A stretch of DNA of 64,000 nucleotides from an uncultured Sutterella sp. (GTDB taxonomy: Bacteria > Pseudomonadota > Gammaproteobacteria > Burkholderiales > Burkholderiaceae_F), in the NCBI GenBank assembly GCA_905213905.1, contig CAJMKD010000004.1, forward strand, positions 47,822 through 111,821, given 5' to 3'. Each line of letters starts with the position of its first letter. The first letter of the stretch is position 1. Position numbers and translations under genes: made by a program. Under the pieces are notes generated by a model. That model did not search any database. It had not been told where the DNA came from and saw only the letters and a program-made list of their open reading frames with translations. Below, in pieces: positions 36,962-45,173 of this stretch.

Positions 36962-37711
36962 TCAGAGGCGCTCGCCCGCAGCGCGCTCAGCCATCGTGAG
37001 CGCCACGCGGTTTCGCACATAGACGGGCGCAGCGGCTTCCGGCGTCAGCGTGCGTCCGAGCGCCACTTCGCTCGCCGCAAGGCTTCCGAAATCCTCTCCG
37101 CTCGCGCGGGATGCATCGTCGACAGCGACGCCTTCTGGCACATGAAAAAGATCGGCATAGGCGGCACGGCCCGTGCCGCAGAGCCGGGCAACCTGCATGT
37201 CTGCAAGATACGCTTCGGCTGCGTCCGGCTTCAAAAGAAGCGGGGCGCTCAGCGGGCGCAGCCGCTCGCCCTCGGCATAGCCGGCGGGCACTTCATAAAC
37301 CGCGGCGTAGCACTCGTGCATGCGGGCGTCGTTGACGGCAGCGATGCGCGCGCCGGCATCGAGCGGCGCGCTCCGAAGCGAGGCCGCAGCAAGCGCTTCT
37401 AGATTCGAAACCGCCACGACTGGCGTTTCAAGCGCCCAGGCAAGCCCCTGCGCAACGCCGCAGGCAACGCGCAGCCCTGTGAAGGATCCCGGTCCTTCGC
37501 CGAAGCCCACGACTTCAATGTCCTTCTTCGCAAGCCCTGCATCCGCCAGAACGAGCGCCGAAAGTCCGAGCACCCGTTCGGCATGCCGATTGCCGACATG
37601 TTCGGTGCGCGCCGCCAGAAGGCGCCGGCCGCGCATGAGCGCAACAGTCAGATCTTCCTGCGCCGTGTCAACCACAAAAATGACGGGCTCGTTCTGAAGT
37701 TCTTCGGTCAT
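36962..37711 (-). CDS. tsaB: tRNA t6A biosynthesis protein TsaB
   Basis: This 249-residue ASKHA-fold protein starts FVVDTAQEDLTVALMRG and contains HVGNRHAERVLGL and GFGEGPGSFTGLRVACGVAQGL, the conserved TsaB core. With TsaC, TsaD and TsaE it makes the t6A37 modification of ANN-decoding tRNAs. It is the first gene of the tsaB-rimI-udg run. Confidence 0.94.
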   Translation of the reverse strand: MTEELQNEPVIFVVDTAQEDLTVALMRGRRLLAARTEHVGNRHAERVLGLSALVLADAGLAKKDIEVVGFGEGPGSFTGLRVACGVAQGLAWALETPVVAVSNLEALAAASLRSAPLDAGARIAAVNDARMHECYAAVYEVPAGYAEGERLRPLSAPLLLKPDAAEAYLADMQVARLCGTGRAAYADLFHVPEGVAVDDASRASGEDFGSLAASEVALGRTLTPEAAAPVYVRNRVALTMAERAAGERL

Positions 37712-37928
37712 GAGTCAAGAAATCCGTGCAATATCCATGCGAAAAACGGCGCGAGAGACGCGCGCCTCTATGGTGGGGGCATTATATGGCGGCCTTCGAA
37801 GCGGCTCGAGCTGAAAGCGCTCGGGACGCGTTTGCGCGCGAAGCCGCCAAAGCCCATGAGCATTCGAGCTGACGGCGAAAACCGCTTGAAAACCGCTTTT
37901 TAGCCGCTTTGAAACACACTTCGGCATC

Positions 37929-37970
37929 AAAAAAAAAAAAACGGTCCCGACAAGATGTCGAAAGACCGTT
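37929..37970 (-). terminator. Intrinsic terminator after the 38004-38594 gene
   Basis: On the minus strand AACGGTC pairs with GACCGTT (genomic 37964-37970 with 37940-37946), with an inner CGACA/TGTCG stem, then about 12 T. The plus-strand side also has CTTTTC. Confidence 0.92.
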
Positions 37971-38003
37971 CTTTTCTGCCGCTGAGCGCCTCAAGCCGCA
38001 GCC

Positions 38004-38594
38004 TCAATCCGACGAATCCGCCGAATTTGCCTTTTTCATGTGCTCGTGCCTTCCAGCGTATTCAAGATGAACCTCAATGATTTGCTGGCGCATGAGCCGG
38101 AGCTCTTCCCGATTGAGCTTGTGCGGACGCTGCGCAGCGGATTGCGCAGAATGCTTGGCCTGATTGATTTCGCTCGGATCGATCGAAAAGCGCCGGCGCA
38201 GATCATCGCGCTCGCCGTCGTTCAGACGCTTTGCAAGCGCCTTGCGTTCCTTTTTCGTCATCTCGCGCCAATGAATCGCCTGCGACACGTCGTCGAGATA
38301 AGGCCAGACGTGCGCGCGCTCCTCTGCGTTCATTTGGCTCCAAAGGCGAATGACGGCGCCGTCGCTCGGGTCGCAGGGCATTCGCACGGCGAATGGCGCC
38401 GACGCGTCGAGCGCAGGCGCAGCCTCACCGTCCAAGTGCGGCGCAGTTGCAGCCTGAATGCGCTCAATGTTGTGGAGCTCCGGTGCGCCAGGCGCTGCTG
38501 CGGCGCCCGCTGTCCAGTCGGCCAGTGCTGCACCGGTCGAAAGCGAACAAATTGCCGCCGCGAAAATGCGTCCGGTTTGAATGGAATCACTCAT
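38004..38594 (-). CDS. Exported protein, DUF3106-like, unknown function
   Basis: This 196-residue protein has a signal-like N-terminus (TGRIFAAAICSLSTGAALAD) and then a Trp-containing helical region: RLWSQMNAEERAHVWPYLDD, HWREMTKKERKALAKRLNDG and LRRRFSIDPSEI. The regularly spaced W..M...ER pattern resembles DUF3106 proteins of betaproteobacteria, but I am not certain. A lysine- and histidine-rich C-terminus ends HEHMKKANSADSSD. The ATG at 38594 has GAGG upstream. It is followed by a strong terminator and diverges from ompR across about 700 bp. Confidence 0.65.
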   Translation of the reverse strand: MSDSIQTGRIFAAAICSLSTGAALADWTAGAAAAPGAPELHNIERIQAATAPHLDGEAAPALDASAPFAVRMPCDPSDGAVIRLWSQMNAEERAHVWPYLDDVSQAIHWREMTKKERKALAKRLNDGERDDLRRRFSIDPSEINQAKHSAQSAAQRPHKLNREELRLMRQQIIEVHLEYAGRHEHMKKANSADSSD

Positions 38595-39296
38595 TAAAAG
38601 ACCTCGGTTCAGCTTCGCGGCCCCGTCCGTCATGACACAGCGAGCGGCCGCCAAGCCGATGATGCGCCGCACTTCTCGCCAGGAGCCCTTCAACCTGCCG
38701 GAAGACAGTAGGCTCGAATCAGAGAAGCGCAGCAACCGACGAGAGACGGCGCATTCGTGAGCGCCCGAGCAAAGCAAAATGCTTCTCCGCACTCGCAGGA
38801 TCCGGCGCACATCTCTCCCGTTCCTTTGATTGGGAATATAGCGAAGCGACTTTGCGCCGAAAAGAACAGCGCTGGACCAAAGCGTTACGAAGCATGTCGA
38901 AAATTCGGCAAAGCACAGCCGAAAACGGTCGTTTTCGGGCGAATCAGGCATAAAAAACAGCCTCCCGGCCTCTTCTGAAGCATCGAATGTAAGCGTCAAA
39001 AACTGACGCTTCCCTATTGACGGCATCCGCACGCGCCCTGCAGGGCGGTGCTTTCGGCGGCGCCGGATTTTCTCTAATCGACACGGCATTCGGCGAAGTG
39101 CGCCATGCAGCCGCTCATTGTTTCAAGATGCTTCCAAAGAAAGATCAGAATTTGTAACATGGTGTTGTTCATGGGTGACAGAAGCACGCAAGCGGCGCAA
39201 AAATACCCTCAGCAACAATTTCGACGGGCCCGCGCCGCCCAACCGGCCGGTTCAGCAACGGCCCCGTCGCGCCATGATTCGATGGAGCATTCCGAC
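38595..39296. other. Divergent intergenic region upstream of ompR
   Basis: No gene is convincing in these 700 bp. Two perfect hairpins are present: CCGAAAAC (38919-38926) with GTTTTCGG (38931-38938), and AAGCGTCA (38991-38998) with TGACGCTT (39004-39011). Neither is followed by a T-tract on the plus strand. The region should hold promoters for both flanking genes; I could not place them. Confidence 0.4.
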
Positions 39297-40040
39297 ATGT
39301 CCGAACGTATTCCCAAGATTCTCGTCGTCGACGACGACCCCCGACTGCGCGACCTCCTGCGCCGCTATCTCGGCGAGAACGGCTTTCAGGTGCTCGTGAG
39401 CGAAAACGGCCAGGCCATGGAGCGCCTTTGGCTGCGCGAGCACTTTGACGCACTGATTCTCGACCTGATGATGCCTGGCGAGGACGGCCTCGAAATTCTC
39501 AAGCGCCTTCGCGCGCAGAAGGACCAGACCCCCGTCATCATGCTCACGGCGCGCGGCGAAGACGTCGACCGCATCCTTGGCCTGGAGCTTGGCGCCGACG
39601 ACTACATTCCGAAGCCCTTCAATCCGCGAGAGCTGCTCGCCCGCATTCATGCCGTGCTGCGCCGCCGTCCGCAGGCCGATCCTCCGGGCGCGCCTTCGAT
39701 GGACAACGAAATCGTGAAGTTCGGCGACTTCGAACTCAATCTCGGCACGCGCGTTCTCAAGAAGAACGGCGAAAACGTGCCGCTCACGACGGGCGAATTC
39801 GCGGTCCTGAAGTCCTTTGCGCGTCATCCGCGCCAGCCGCTCTCGCGCGACAAGCTCATGGAGATGGCGCGCGGGCGCGAGTACGAAGCCTTTGACCGCT
39901 CGCTCGACGTGCAGGTTTCGCGTCTTCGCAAGCTGATCGAGCCCGATCCTTCCAAGCCGCGCTATCTGCAGACGGTATGGGGCCTCGGCTACGTCTTCAT
40001 TCCGGACGGCAAGCTTCCGCCGCCCAAGGCCGGCAAGTAA
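39297..40040 (+). CDS. ompR: Osmolarity response regulator OmpR
   Basis: This 247-residue regulator has a receiver domain (ILVVDDDPRLRDLLRRYL, phospho-acceptor D56 in ALILDLMMPGEDG, LGADDYIPKPFNPRELLARI) and a winged-helix domain (VPLTTGEFAVLKSFARHPRQ, SRDKLMEMARGREYEAFDRS, QTVWGLGYVFIPDG). These are specifically OmpR-like. The ATG at 39297 has GGAG 9 nt upstream; the frame is open further up but reads as non-coding. envZ follows after two hairpins. OmpR-type regulators control porins; one such porin is at 57784-58980. Confidence 0.92.
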   Translation: MSERIPKILVVDDDPRLRDLLRRYLGENGFQVLVSENGQAMERLWLREHFDALILDLMMPGEDGLEILKRLRAQKDQTPVIMLTARGEDVDRILGLELGADDYIPKPFNPRELLARIHAVLRRRPQADPPGAPSMDNEIVKFGDFELNLGTRVLKKNGENVPLTTGEFAVLKSFARHPRQPLSRDKLMEMARGREYEAFDRSLDVQVSRLRKLIEPDPSKPRYLQTVWGLGYVFIPDGKLPPPKAGK

Positions 40041-40055
40041 GCAACGCGCTCGAAA

Positions 40056-40138
40056 CGCGCGCCGCACGGCGGCGCGCACAGAGACCGCGCACCGAGCGAG
40101 GACGATCCGCAGCGCCGGATGTCCTCGCGCTCTTTTTT
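40056..40138 (+). terminator. Hairpin and intrinsic terminator between ompR and envZ
   Basis: GCGCGCCGC (40057-40065) faces GCGGCGCGC, forming a GC-rich hairpin. Further on GCGAGGAC (40096-40103) pairs with GTCCTCGC (40121-40128), with ATCCG/CGGAT pairing inside, followed by GCTCTTTTTT (T-run 40133-40138). The second is a standard intrinsic terminator. It would reduce envZ transcription relative to ompR. Confidence 0.8.
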
Positions 40139-40173
40139 CCCCATAGCGCCTTTTTTCAACCGAGTTCCGCGCC

Positions 40174-41625
40174 GTGTCCTGGATCGCACAACTCAAAACC
40201 CGACGTCCGAGCCTCTTCTGGCGGACCTTCCTGCTTCTCTGCGGCCTCATCTTCTTCTCGGTGATCGGCTGGCTGCAGAGCTTCCGCGTGCTCTCGGAGC
40301 TGCCTTATTCGCAAGGCGTCGCCCAGCACATCGTCTCGACCGTGAACCTCACGAAGTATGCGCTCGTGACGGTGGATCCCCTCTATCGGGTCGACCTTCT
40401 CAAGATCCTGGCCGCCCGCGAAGGCGTTCTGATTTCGCCGCGCGACGAAACTGACAAGATCGTGCGCATTCCGAGCGACGGCTTCAACGGCCTCATCGAT
40501 CAGCTCGTCAAGGCAACGCTTGGGCCCGAAACGGTTCTTGCGAGCTCCGTGAACGGCAACAAAGGCCTCTGGGTGACGTTCGACATCGACGGCGACAACT
40601 ACTGGCTGCAGACGAAGGACGACGTCCTCGATCCGCCCTACGGCACCGCCTGGCTCTGGTGGGCGCTCGCCGCAGGACTCGCTTCGCTTTTCGGCGCCAC
40701 GCTCCTCGCGCGTCATGTGATCGAACCGCTTTCTCGCCTCTCGGTTTTCGCGACGCAGCTCGGCCAGGGCCGCAACCCTGACCCGCTCCCTGAAGACGCT
40801 TCCACCGTGGAAATTCAAGCCGTCAACGTGAGCTTCAACCGCATGGTGCAGGATCTGCGCCGCATTGAGGCCGACCGGGAGCTTCTTCTTGCGGGCGTTT
40901 CGCACGACCTCCGCACGCCGATCACGCGCCTGCGCCTCGAAGTAGAGCTTGCCAACCTCACGGACGAATCCCGCAATGCCATGGTGAGTGACCTCGAGCA
41001 GATGGAAAACATCGTCGACCAGTTCCTCGCCTACGCGCGCCGCACATCCGAAGACCAGGTCATGGTGAACCTCGGCGAAGCGCTTCAGGCCGCCATCGAC
41101 AACGCCCGCATCGAACAGGACGAATCGGTTGAGCTTCACGTCTCGAGCATGGATGACCTCTTCATCATGGCGCATCCGCTTGAGCTTTCCCGCGCGATAC
41201 AAAACCTCATTACGAACGCCATGCGGTACGGCAGAAGCGAAGACGGCAAGCTCCGGCTTTCCATGACGATTCGCAAAAGCGCCGACAAGCAGAAGGCTGA
41301 GCTCATCGTGGACGACGCCGGGAAAGGCCTGCCAGCCGAAGAGCGCGAACGCGTGATGCGCCCCTTCGAGCGCGGCGAATCTGCGCGCAGCGGCGTCACG
41401 GGCTCCGGGCTCGGCCTTGCGATCGTCGACCGCATCGTGCGCCGCTCCGGCGGCACTGTTACGCTCGGCGACGCCGAGCCGCACGGCCTGCGCGTGGAAG
41501 TGCGCTTCCCGCTTCTGCAGCCGAGCGCTTTGAAAAAGGCGCTCAAGGCGCAGGACAAGGCTGCGGAAGCCCTTGCCAAAGCTGAAGCAAAGCGCGCCAA
41601 GGCAAACCAGAACACCGCGCAGTAA
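40174..41625 (+). CDS. envZ: Osmosensor histidine kinase EnvZ
   Basis: This 483-residue kinase has a first membrane span (SLFWRTFLLLCGLIFFSVIG), a periplasmic domain of about 140 residues, and a second span (AWLWWALAAGLASLFGATLL). The HAMP region follows (HVIEPLSRLSVFATQLGQGR). The H box LLLAGVSHDLRTPITRLRLE carries H244, and the ATPase domain shows NLITNAMRYGR, DDAGKGLP and GSGLGLAIVDRIV. It partners the OmpR encoded upstream. The start codon is GTG. The C-terminus has a Lys/Ala-rich tail. Confidence 0.92.
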   Translation: MSWIAQLKTRRPSLFWRTFLLLCGLIFFSVIGWLQSFRVLSELPYSQGVAQHIVSTVNLTKYALVTVDPLYRVDLLKILAAREGVLISPRDETDKIVRIPSDGFNGLIDQLVKATLGPETVLASSVNGNKGLWVTFDIDGDNYWLQTKDDVLDPPYGTAWLWWALAAGLASLFGATLLARHVIEPLSRLSVFATQLGQGRNPDPLPEDASTVEIQAVNVSFNRMVQDLRRIEADRELLLAGVSHDLRTPITRLRLEVELANLTDESRNAMVSDLEQMENIVDQFLAYARRTSEDQVMVNLGEALQAAIDNARIEQDESVELHVSSMDDLFIMAHPLELSRAIQNLITNAMRYGRSEDGKLRLSMTIRKSADKQKAELIVDDAGKGLPAEERERVMRPFERGESARSGVTGSGLGLAIVDRIVRRSGGTVTLGDAEPHGLRVEVRFPLLQPSALKKALKAQDKAAEALAKAEAKRAKANQNTAQ

Positions 41626-41644
41626 GCGCGCGTTCGCCTCAACA

Positions 41645-41688
41645 AAAAAGCGCCGTTCCAAACATCTGTTCGGGCGGCGCTTTTCGTT
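41645..41688. terminator. Bidirectional terminator between envZ and ispDF
   Basis: AAAAAGCGCCG (41645-41655) pairs with CGGCGCTTTT (41675-41684). T-tracts on both strands serve the two convergent genes. Confidence 0.88.
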
Positions 41689-41714
41689 TTCCTTCGCTGC
41701 GTTCAAGCGGCGCT

Positions 41715-42917
41715 TCAGGCGTCCGTGCGTGCAAGAAGCGCAACAGCGTGCGCCATCATGCCGGCCTCACGGCCGACATCGTCCATTTTTTCGTTGGTTT
41801 TCGCCTTGACGTTGACTGCGTCAAGCGGAACGCCGAGGATTTTCGCAATCGAAGCCCGTATGGCCGGCATGTGCGGCCCGATTTTCGGACGCTCCGCAAC
41901 GATCGTGGCATCGACATTCACGACGGACCAGCCGCGCTCACGCGCAAGCCTCACCACCGCCTCAAGAAGCTTCGCGCTGTCTGCGCCCTTCCATTTCGGA
42001 TCGGAAGGCGGGAAGTGCTGGCCGATGTCGCCAAGCGCAGCGGCGCCCAAAACAGCATCCGTCACGGCATGAAGCAGCACGTCGGCATCGGAATGCCCGT
42101 CAAGCCCCTTTTCAAACGGAATTTCAACGCCCCCGAGCATGAGGGGACGGCCTTCAACAAGACGATGCGAATCGTAGCCCTGTCCGACGCGAAGCGGCAC
42201 CATGGCGGCTCCTCCGAGAATAAGTTCAGCGACGCGCTCGTCGCCCGGATTTGTGACTTTGATGTTGGTGGCGCGGCCCGCCACCACCTTGACCGGAAGT
42301 CCGAGCCGCTCAACAGCGCTCGCTTCGTCCGTGATGCCATTGAGATCACCCGAAAGCGCCTCAAAAAGCGTGCCTGCGCGAAAGAGCTGCGGCGTCGCGG
42401 CTCGCCAGAGATTCTTTCGGGGCACCGTCTCAAGAATGCGGCGCCGTTCGTCGGCGCGCTTGACCGTATCGGCCATCGGCACGGCAAGAATGCCGCCTGC
42501 AGCGCTCGAATCCCCAAGCACCTCATCGAGCAGGTGATCAATTTCAGCGCCTTTGACGCAGGGGCGCGCCGCATCGTGCACAAGCACCCAGTCATCGGGC
42601 TCAAAGCCCGCGGCGGAGAGGCCGTTTCTCACGGTTTCCGCGCGTTCGGCGCCGCCTGCGCGGTGAAGCACGGCTTTCGTCGGGAAATGCTTGACGACGT
42701 CATCGATGTACGGGTCCGTCGGGCTCACGACGACGTGAACCGATTCAACCCGCGTGATCGCAGCAAGCGCGCGCACTGTGAGGAGAAGCATCGGCTCGCC
42801 CGCTATGCGCATGTACTGCTTCGGCATATTGAGGCCCATCCGCGCGCCGACGCCGGCCGCACAGACAAGCGCGGCGATTCGCACGCGCTCGGGCGAATGG
42901 TTTTCTTTCAACTGCAT
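41715..42917 (-). CDS. ispDF: Bifunctional IspD/IspF enzyme of the MEP isoprenoid pathway
   Basis: This 400-residue protein fuses two enzymes. Residues about 12-235 are IspD (ALVCAAGVGARMGLNMPKQY, VLVHDAARPCV, GITDEASAVERLG), which makes CDP-methylerythritol. Residues about 242-400 are IspF (VGQGYDSHRLVEGRPLMLGG, GLDGHSDADVLLHAVTDA, LGDIGQHFPPSDPKWKGADS), which forms the cyclic diphosphate. The reading frame is continuous through the junction. Separate adjacent genes are usual in betaproteobacteria. The ATG at 42917 follows GGAAGAGAGAGC; a TTG precedes it by one codon. Confidence 0.94.
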   Translation of the reverse strand: MQLKENHSPERVRIAALVCAAGVGARMGLNMPKQYMRIAGEPMLLLTVRALAAITRVESVHVVVSPTDPYIDDVVKHFPTKAVLHRAGGAERAETVRNGLSAAGFEPDDWVLVHDAARPCVKGAEIDHLLDEVLGDSSAAGGILAVPMADTVKRADERRRILETVPRKNLWRAATPQLFRAGTLFEALSGDLNGITDEASAVERLGLPVKVVAGRATNIKVTNPGDERVAELILGGAAMVPLRVGQGYDSHRLVEGRPLMLGGVEIPFEKGLDGHSDADVLLHAVTDAVLGAAALGDIGQHFPPSDPKWKGADSAKLLEAVVRLARERGWSVVNVDATIVAERPKIGPHMPAIRASIAKILGVPLDAVNVKAKTNEKMDDVGREAGMMAHAVALLARTDA

Positions 42918-43196
42918 CAAGCTCTCTCTTCCAGAAGGAAGGCCATTAAAACACCAACGCCGACAAGTCTATACGGACGAGCGGAAATCACGAAGCTCGC
43001 GCTTGAGAGCGGTGCGCAGAAAAGCCGGTTCTGCCACGCGGCTCATTCCGTCTGCATGATAGAATTAGTCTTTCAGTTTTCTTGTGCCGATTGAATCAGC
43101 ATTCCAGTTCGGGTCCGTTGCCGCACTTGGGCTTCGGACTTTTTGCATTCGCCTCGCTGCTTCACTTCGACGCGCATCAACGCCAGACGCCATCCC

Positions 43197-44105
43197 ATGC
43201 CACTCGCGCTTCACGACATTTCGTTCGACGACCTGCCGCTTTTGCAAAAATACCTGCCCTTTTACGGCAACGGCGACTGCAACCTTTCGGTCGCAGCGCT
43301 TCTGACGCGCGGGCCGAGCCGCGGCACGAAGGTGGGCGAATTCCACAACCATCTGCTTGTGCGCTGGCGCGTTGAAGGCTTTGACGCCCCCGTTCTGCAG
43401 TTTCCGATCGGCTGCTGCGTCGGCGTGGATCTCATTCTTGAGCTGGAAGCGGCGCTTCGCGAAGAAGGAGAGCCCCTGCGGCTATACGGGAGCGTCCCGG
43501 AACTCCTCCTCTGGGTGCAGAAGCTCATGCCAGAACGAAGCTTCGTCGTGACGAGCGCTTCCTCGGGCTGGGACTATCTCTATCGGCGCGACGCATTCGC
43601 CTCGCTCGAAGGCCGTCCGATGGCTAAAAAGCGCAACTTCACGCGCCGCTACCACGCAGCCAATCCTGAAGCGCAGTTTGTTCCGATTTCATCGGAAACG
43701 ATCCCTCTTCTTCGGGACTTTCTCGCCGAATGGTATGAAGCCGAAGGCGAACTGACGGCGAGCCTCGCGGAGGAAAGAACTGCCATTGAACGTGCGCTCG
43801 ACGCGCGCGAGGCGCTCCACATCGAGGGCGGCCTCTTGATGAGCGGCAGCCGCGTCGACGGCTTCACCTACGGCACGCTCGTCTCCAAGGACATCGTTGC
43901 CGTTCACATAGAAAAGGCGCGCCGCGACGTCACAGGCGCCTATCCTGCGCTCGCGAGCGCCTTTGCGCGCTCGCTCCCTGAAAAGGTCGTTTTCCTCAAC
44001 CGCGAAGAAGACATCGGCATTCCGGGACTGCGCAAGGCCAAGCAGGCCTGGTTCCCTTGCGGCATGCTCCAGAAGGGCATTGTTGAAATCACGCCTTCGC
44101 CGTAA
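43197..44105 (+). CDS. DUF2156-family protein
   Basis: This 302-residue cytoplasmic protein begins LALHDISFDDLPLLQKYLPF and contains FHNHLLVRWRVEGFD, SVPELLLWVQKLMPERSF and SSGWDYLYRRDAFASLEGRP. The C-terminal half is GNAT-like (AEWYEAEGELTASLAEERTA, IEKARRDVTGAYPALASAFA, FLNREEDIGIPGLRKAKQAW). This is the pattern of DUF2156, related to the C-terminal domain of phosphatidylglycerol lysyltransferase. The membrane flippase domain is missing, and the acceptor is unknown. The ATG at 43197 lacks a strong ribosome-binding site but fits the family N-terminus. Confidence 0.82.
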   Translation: MPLALHDISFDDLPLLQKYLPFYGNGDCNLSVAALLTRGPSRGTKVGEFHNHLLVRWRVEGFDAPVLQFPIGCCVGVDLILELEAALREEGEPLRLYGSVPELLLWVQKLMPERSFVVTSASSGWDYLYRRDAFASLEGRPMAKKRNFTRRYHAANPEAQFVPISSETIPLLRDFLAEWYEAEGELTASLAEERTAIERALDAREALHIEGGLLMSGSRVDGFTYGTLVSKDIVAVHIEKARRDVTGAYPALASAFARSLPEKVVFLNREEDIGIPGLRKAKQAWFPCGMLQKGIVEITPSP

Positions 44106-44260
44106 TGGAGCCATTCGCAGCAGGGCGCCCGCAAAAAATTCAAGCGTGCTTCTGCGAAAGCAATTCTGCTTACTATAGACTTCAGAGCCGACGTCGTCAG
44201 GAACGCAGCCATGCGAATGCCTTTCGGCCCTCATTCACCTTCACCGATCCGACTCCCGCT

Positions 44261-44764
44261 ATGGAAAAATTCTTCGAGCGCCTCATGTACTGCATGCGCT
44301 GGGTTCTCGCGCCGATCTACATCGGCATGTCGCTCGCGCTCATCGCGCTCACCTGCAAGTTCTTCCAGGAAGCATTTCACGTGCTCCCGCACGTTTTCGA
44401 TCTTTCCGAATCGGACCTGATTCTCGCCGTTCTCTCCATGATCGACATGGGGCTTGTCGGCGGCCTCACCGTCATGGTGATGTTCTCGAGCTACGAGAAC
44501 TTCGTCTCCTCGCTCGACATCGCCAAAGACACCGAAAAGCTTGCATGGCTCGGCAAGCTCGATACCGGATCGTTGAAGAACAAGGTGGCGGCATCCATCG
44601 TCGCGATTTCGTCGATTCACCTGCTGCGCATCTTCATGGAGATTCAGAGCGTCTCCAACGACAAGCTCATTTGGTACGTCGTGATTCACCTCACGTTCGT
44701 GCTGTCGGCGCTTGTCATGGCCGTGATCGACAAGATGCACCGCGAAGGCCACGAAGGCCTCTGA
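44261..44764 (+). CDS. yqhA: UPF0114 (YqhA family) membrane protein
   Basis: This 167-residue inner-membrane protein begins MEKFFERLMYCMRWVLAPIY, the start typical of UPF0114. Hydrophobic spans follow at about 14-34, 55-75 (LILAVLSMIDMGLVGGLTVM) and 110-160, with the family motifs SSYENFVS and LGKLDTGSLKNKVAASIVAI. Function is unknown. The ATG at 44261 is chosen from this similarity. A strong terminator follows immediately. Confidence 0.9.
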   Translation: MEKFFERLMYCMRWVLAPIYIGMSLALIALTCKFFQEAFHVLPHVFDLSESDLILAVLSMIDMGLVGGLTVMVMFSSYENFVSSLDIAKDTEKLAWLGKLDTGSLKNKVAASIVAISSIHLLRIFMEIQSVSNDKLIWYVVIHLTFVLSALVMAVIDKMHREGHEGL

Positions 44765-44794
44765 CGAACTGACTGCCAAACGCAATCTGCGAAG

Positions 44795-44827
44795 CGCCGC
44801 TCCCCAACCGGAGCGGCGTTTTGTTTT
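44795..44827 (+). terminator. Intrinsic terminator after the UPF0114 gene
   Basis: CGCCGCTCC (44795-44803) pairs with GGAGCGGCG (44810-44818) around a 6-nt loop, followed by TTTTGTTTT. Confidence 0.92.
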
Positions 44828-45173
44828 GCAGCGATCGAAAACCGCTCTGGCACTTGCTTTGCACACAGAAAGTCCTGCCTTGCAACTTTATCGGACTAAC
44901 GCTTTCACGTTACGCGTTGGCATTGGCCGAGACTTTCGAAATCATCGCACTCGTTTTAATTGCCCAGTTTTCAGGCCGACCGGTGTAACAATCATCCGAG
45001 TCAGCTCATCATCCTGATGCATTACTTTTGAATTCATATCAGGGTTAACCCCTAAATTTTAGCTTGTAGCGCTGGGCTTTTCTTTAACAAAATGCGTCTC
45101 CATTGTTTCGGCGCAGCCTGCGCCGCTCTCTTTTTTCCCAAATAAATCCGTAGATTTGCATCAAGGAGACATC
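44828..45173 (+). promoter_or_regulatory. Upstream region of the FadL-type porin with a palindrome
   Basis: This AT-richer region contains the perfect palindrome GGGTTAACCC at 45042-45051. TTGAAT (45028-45033) and TAAATT (45053-45058) flank it at about -35/-10 spacing (19 nt, somewhat long). The palindrome would then sit inside the promoter, as a repressor site. The ribosome-binding site AAGGAG lies at 45163-45168. The regulator is unknown. Confidence 0.45.

Noticed and set aside
38991..39011. A perfect hairpin AAGCGTCA/TGACGCTT upstream of ompR considered as a terminator
   Set aside because: There is no T-tract on either strand and no gene ends beside it.
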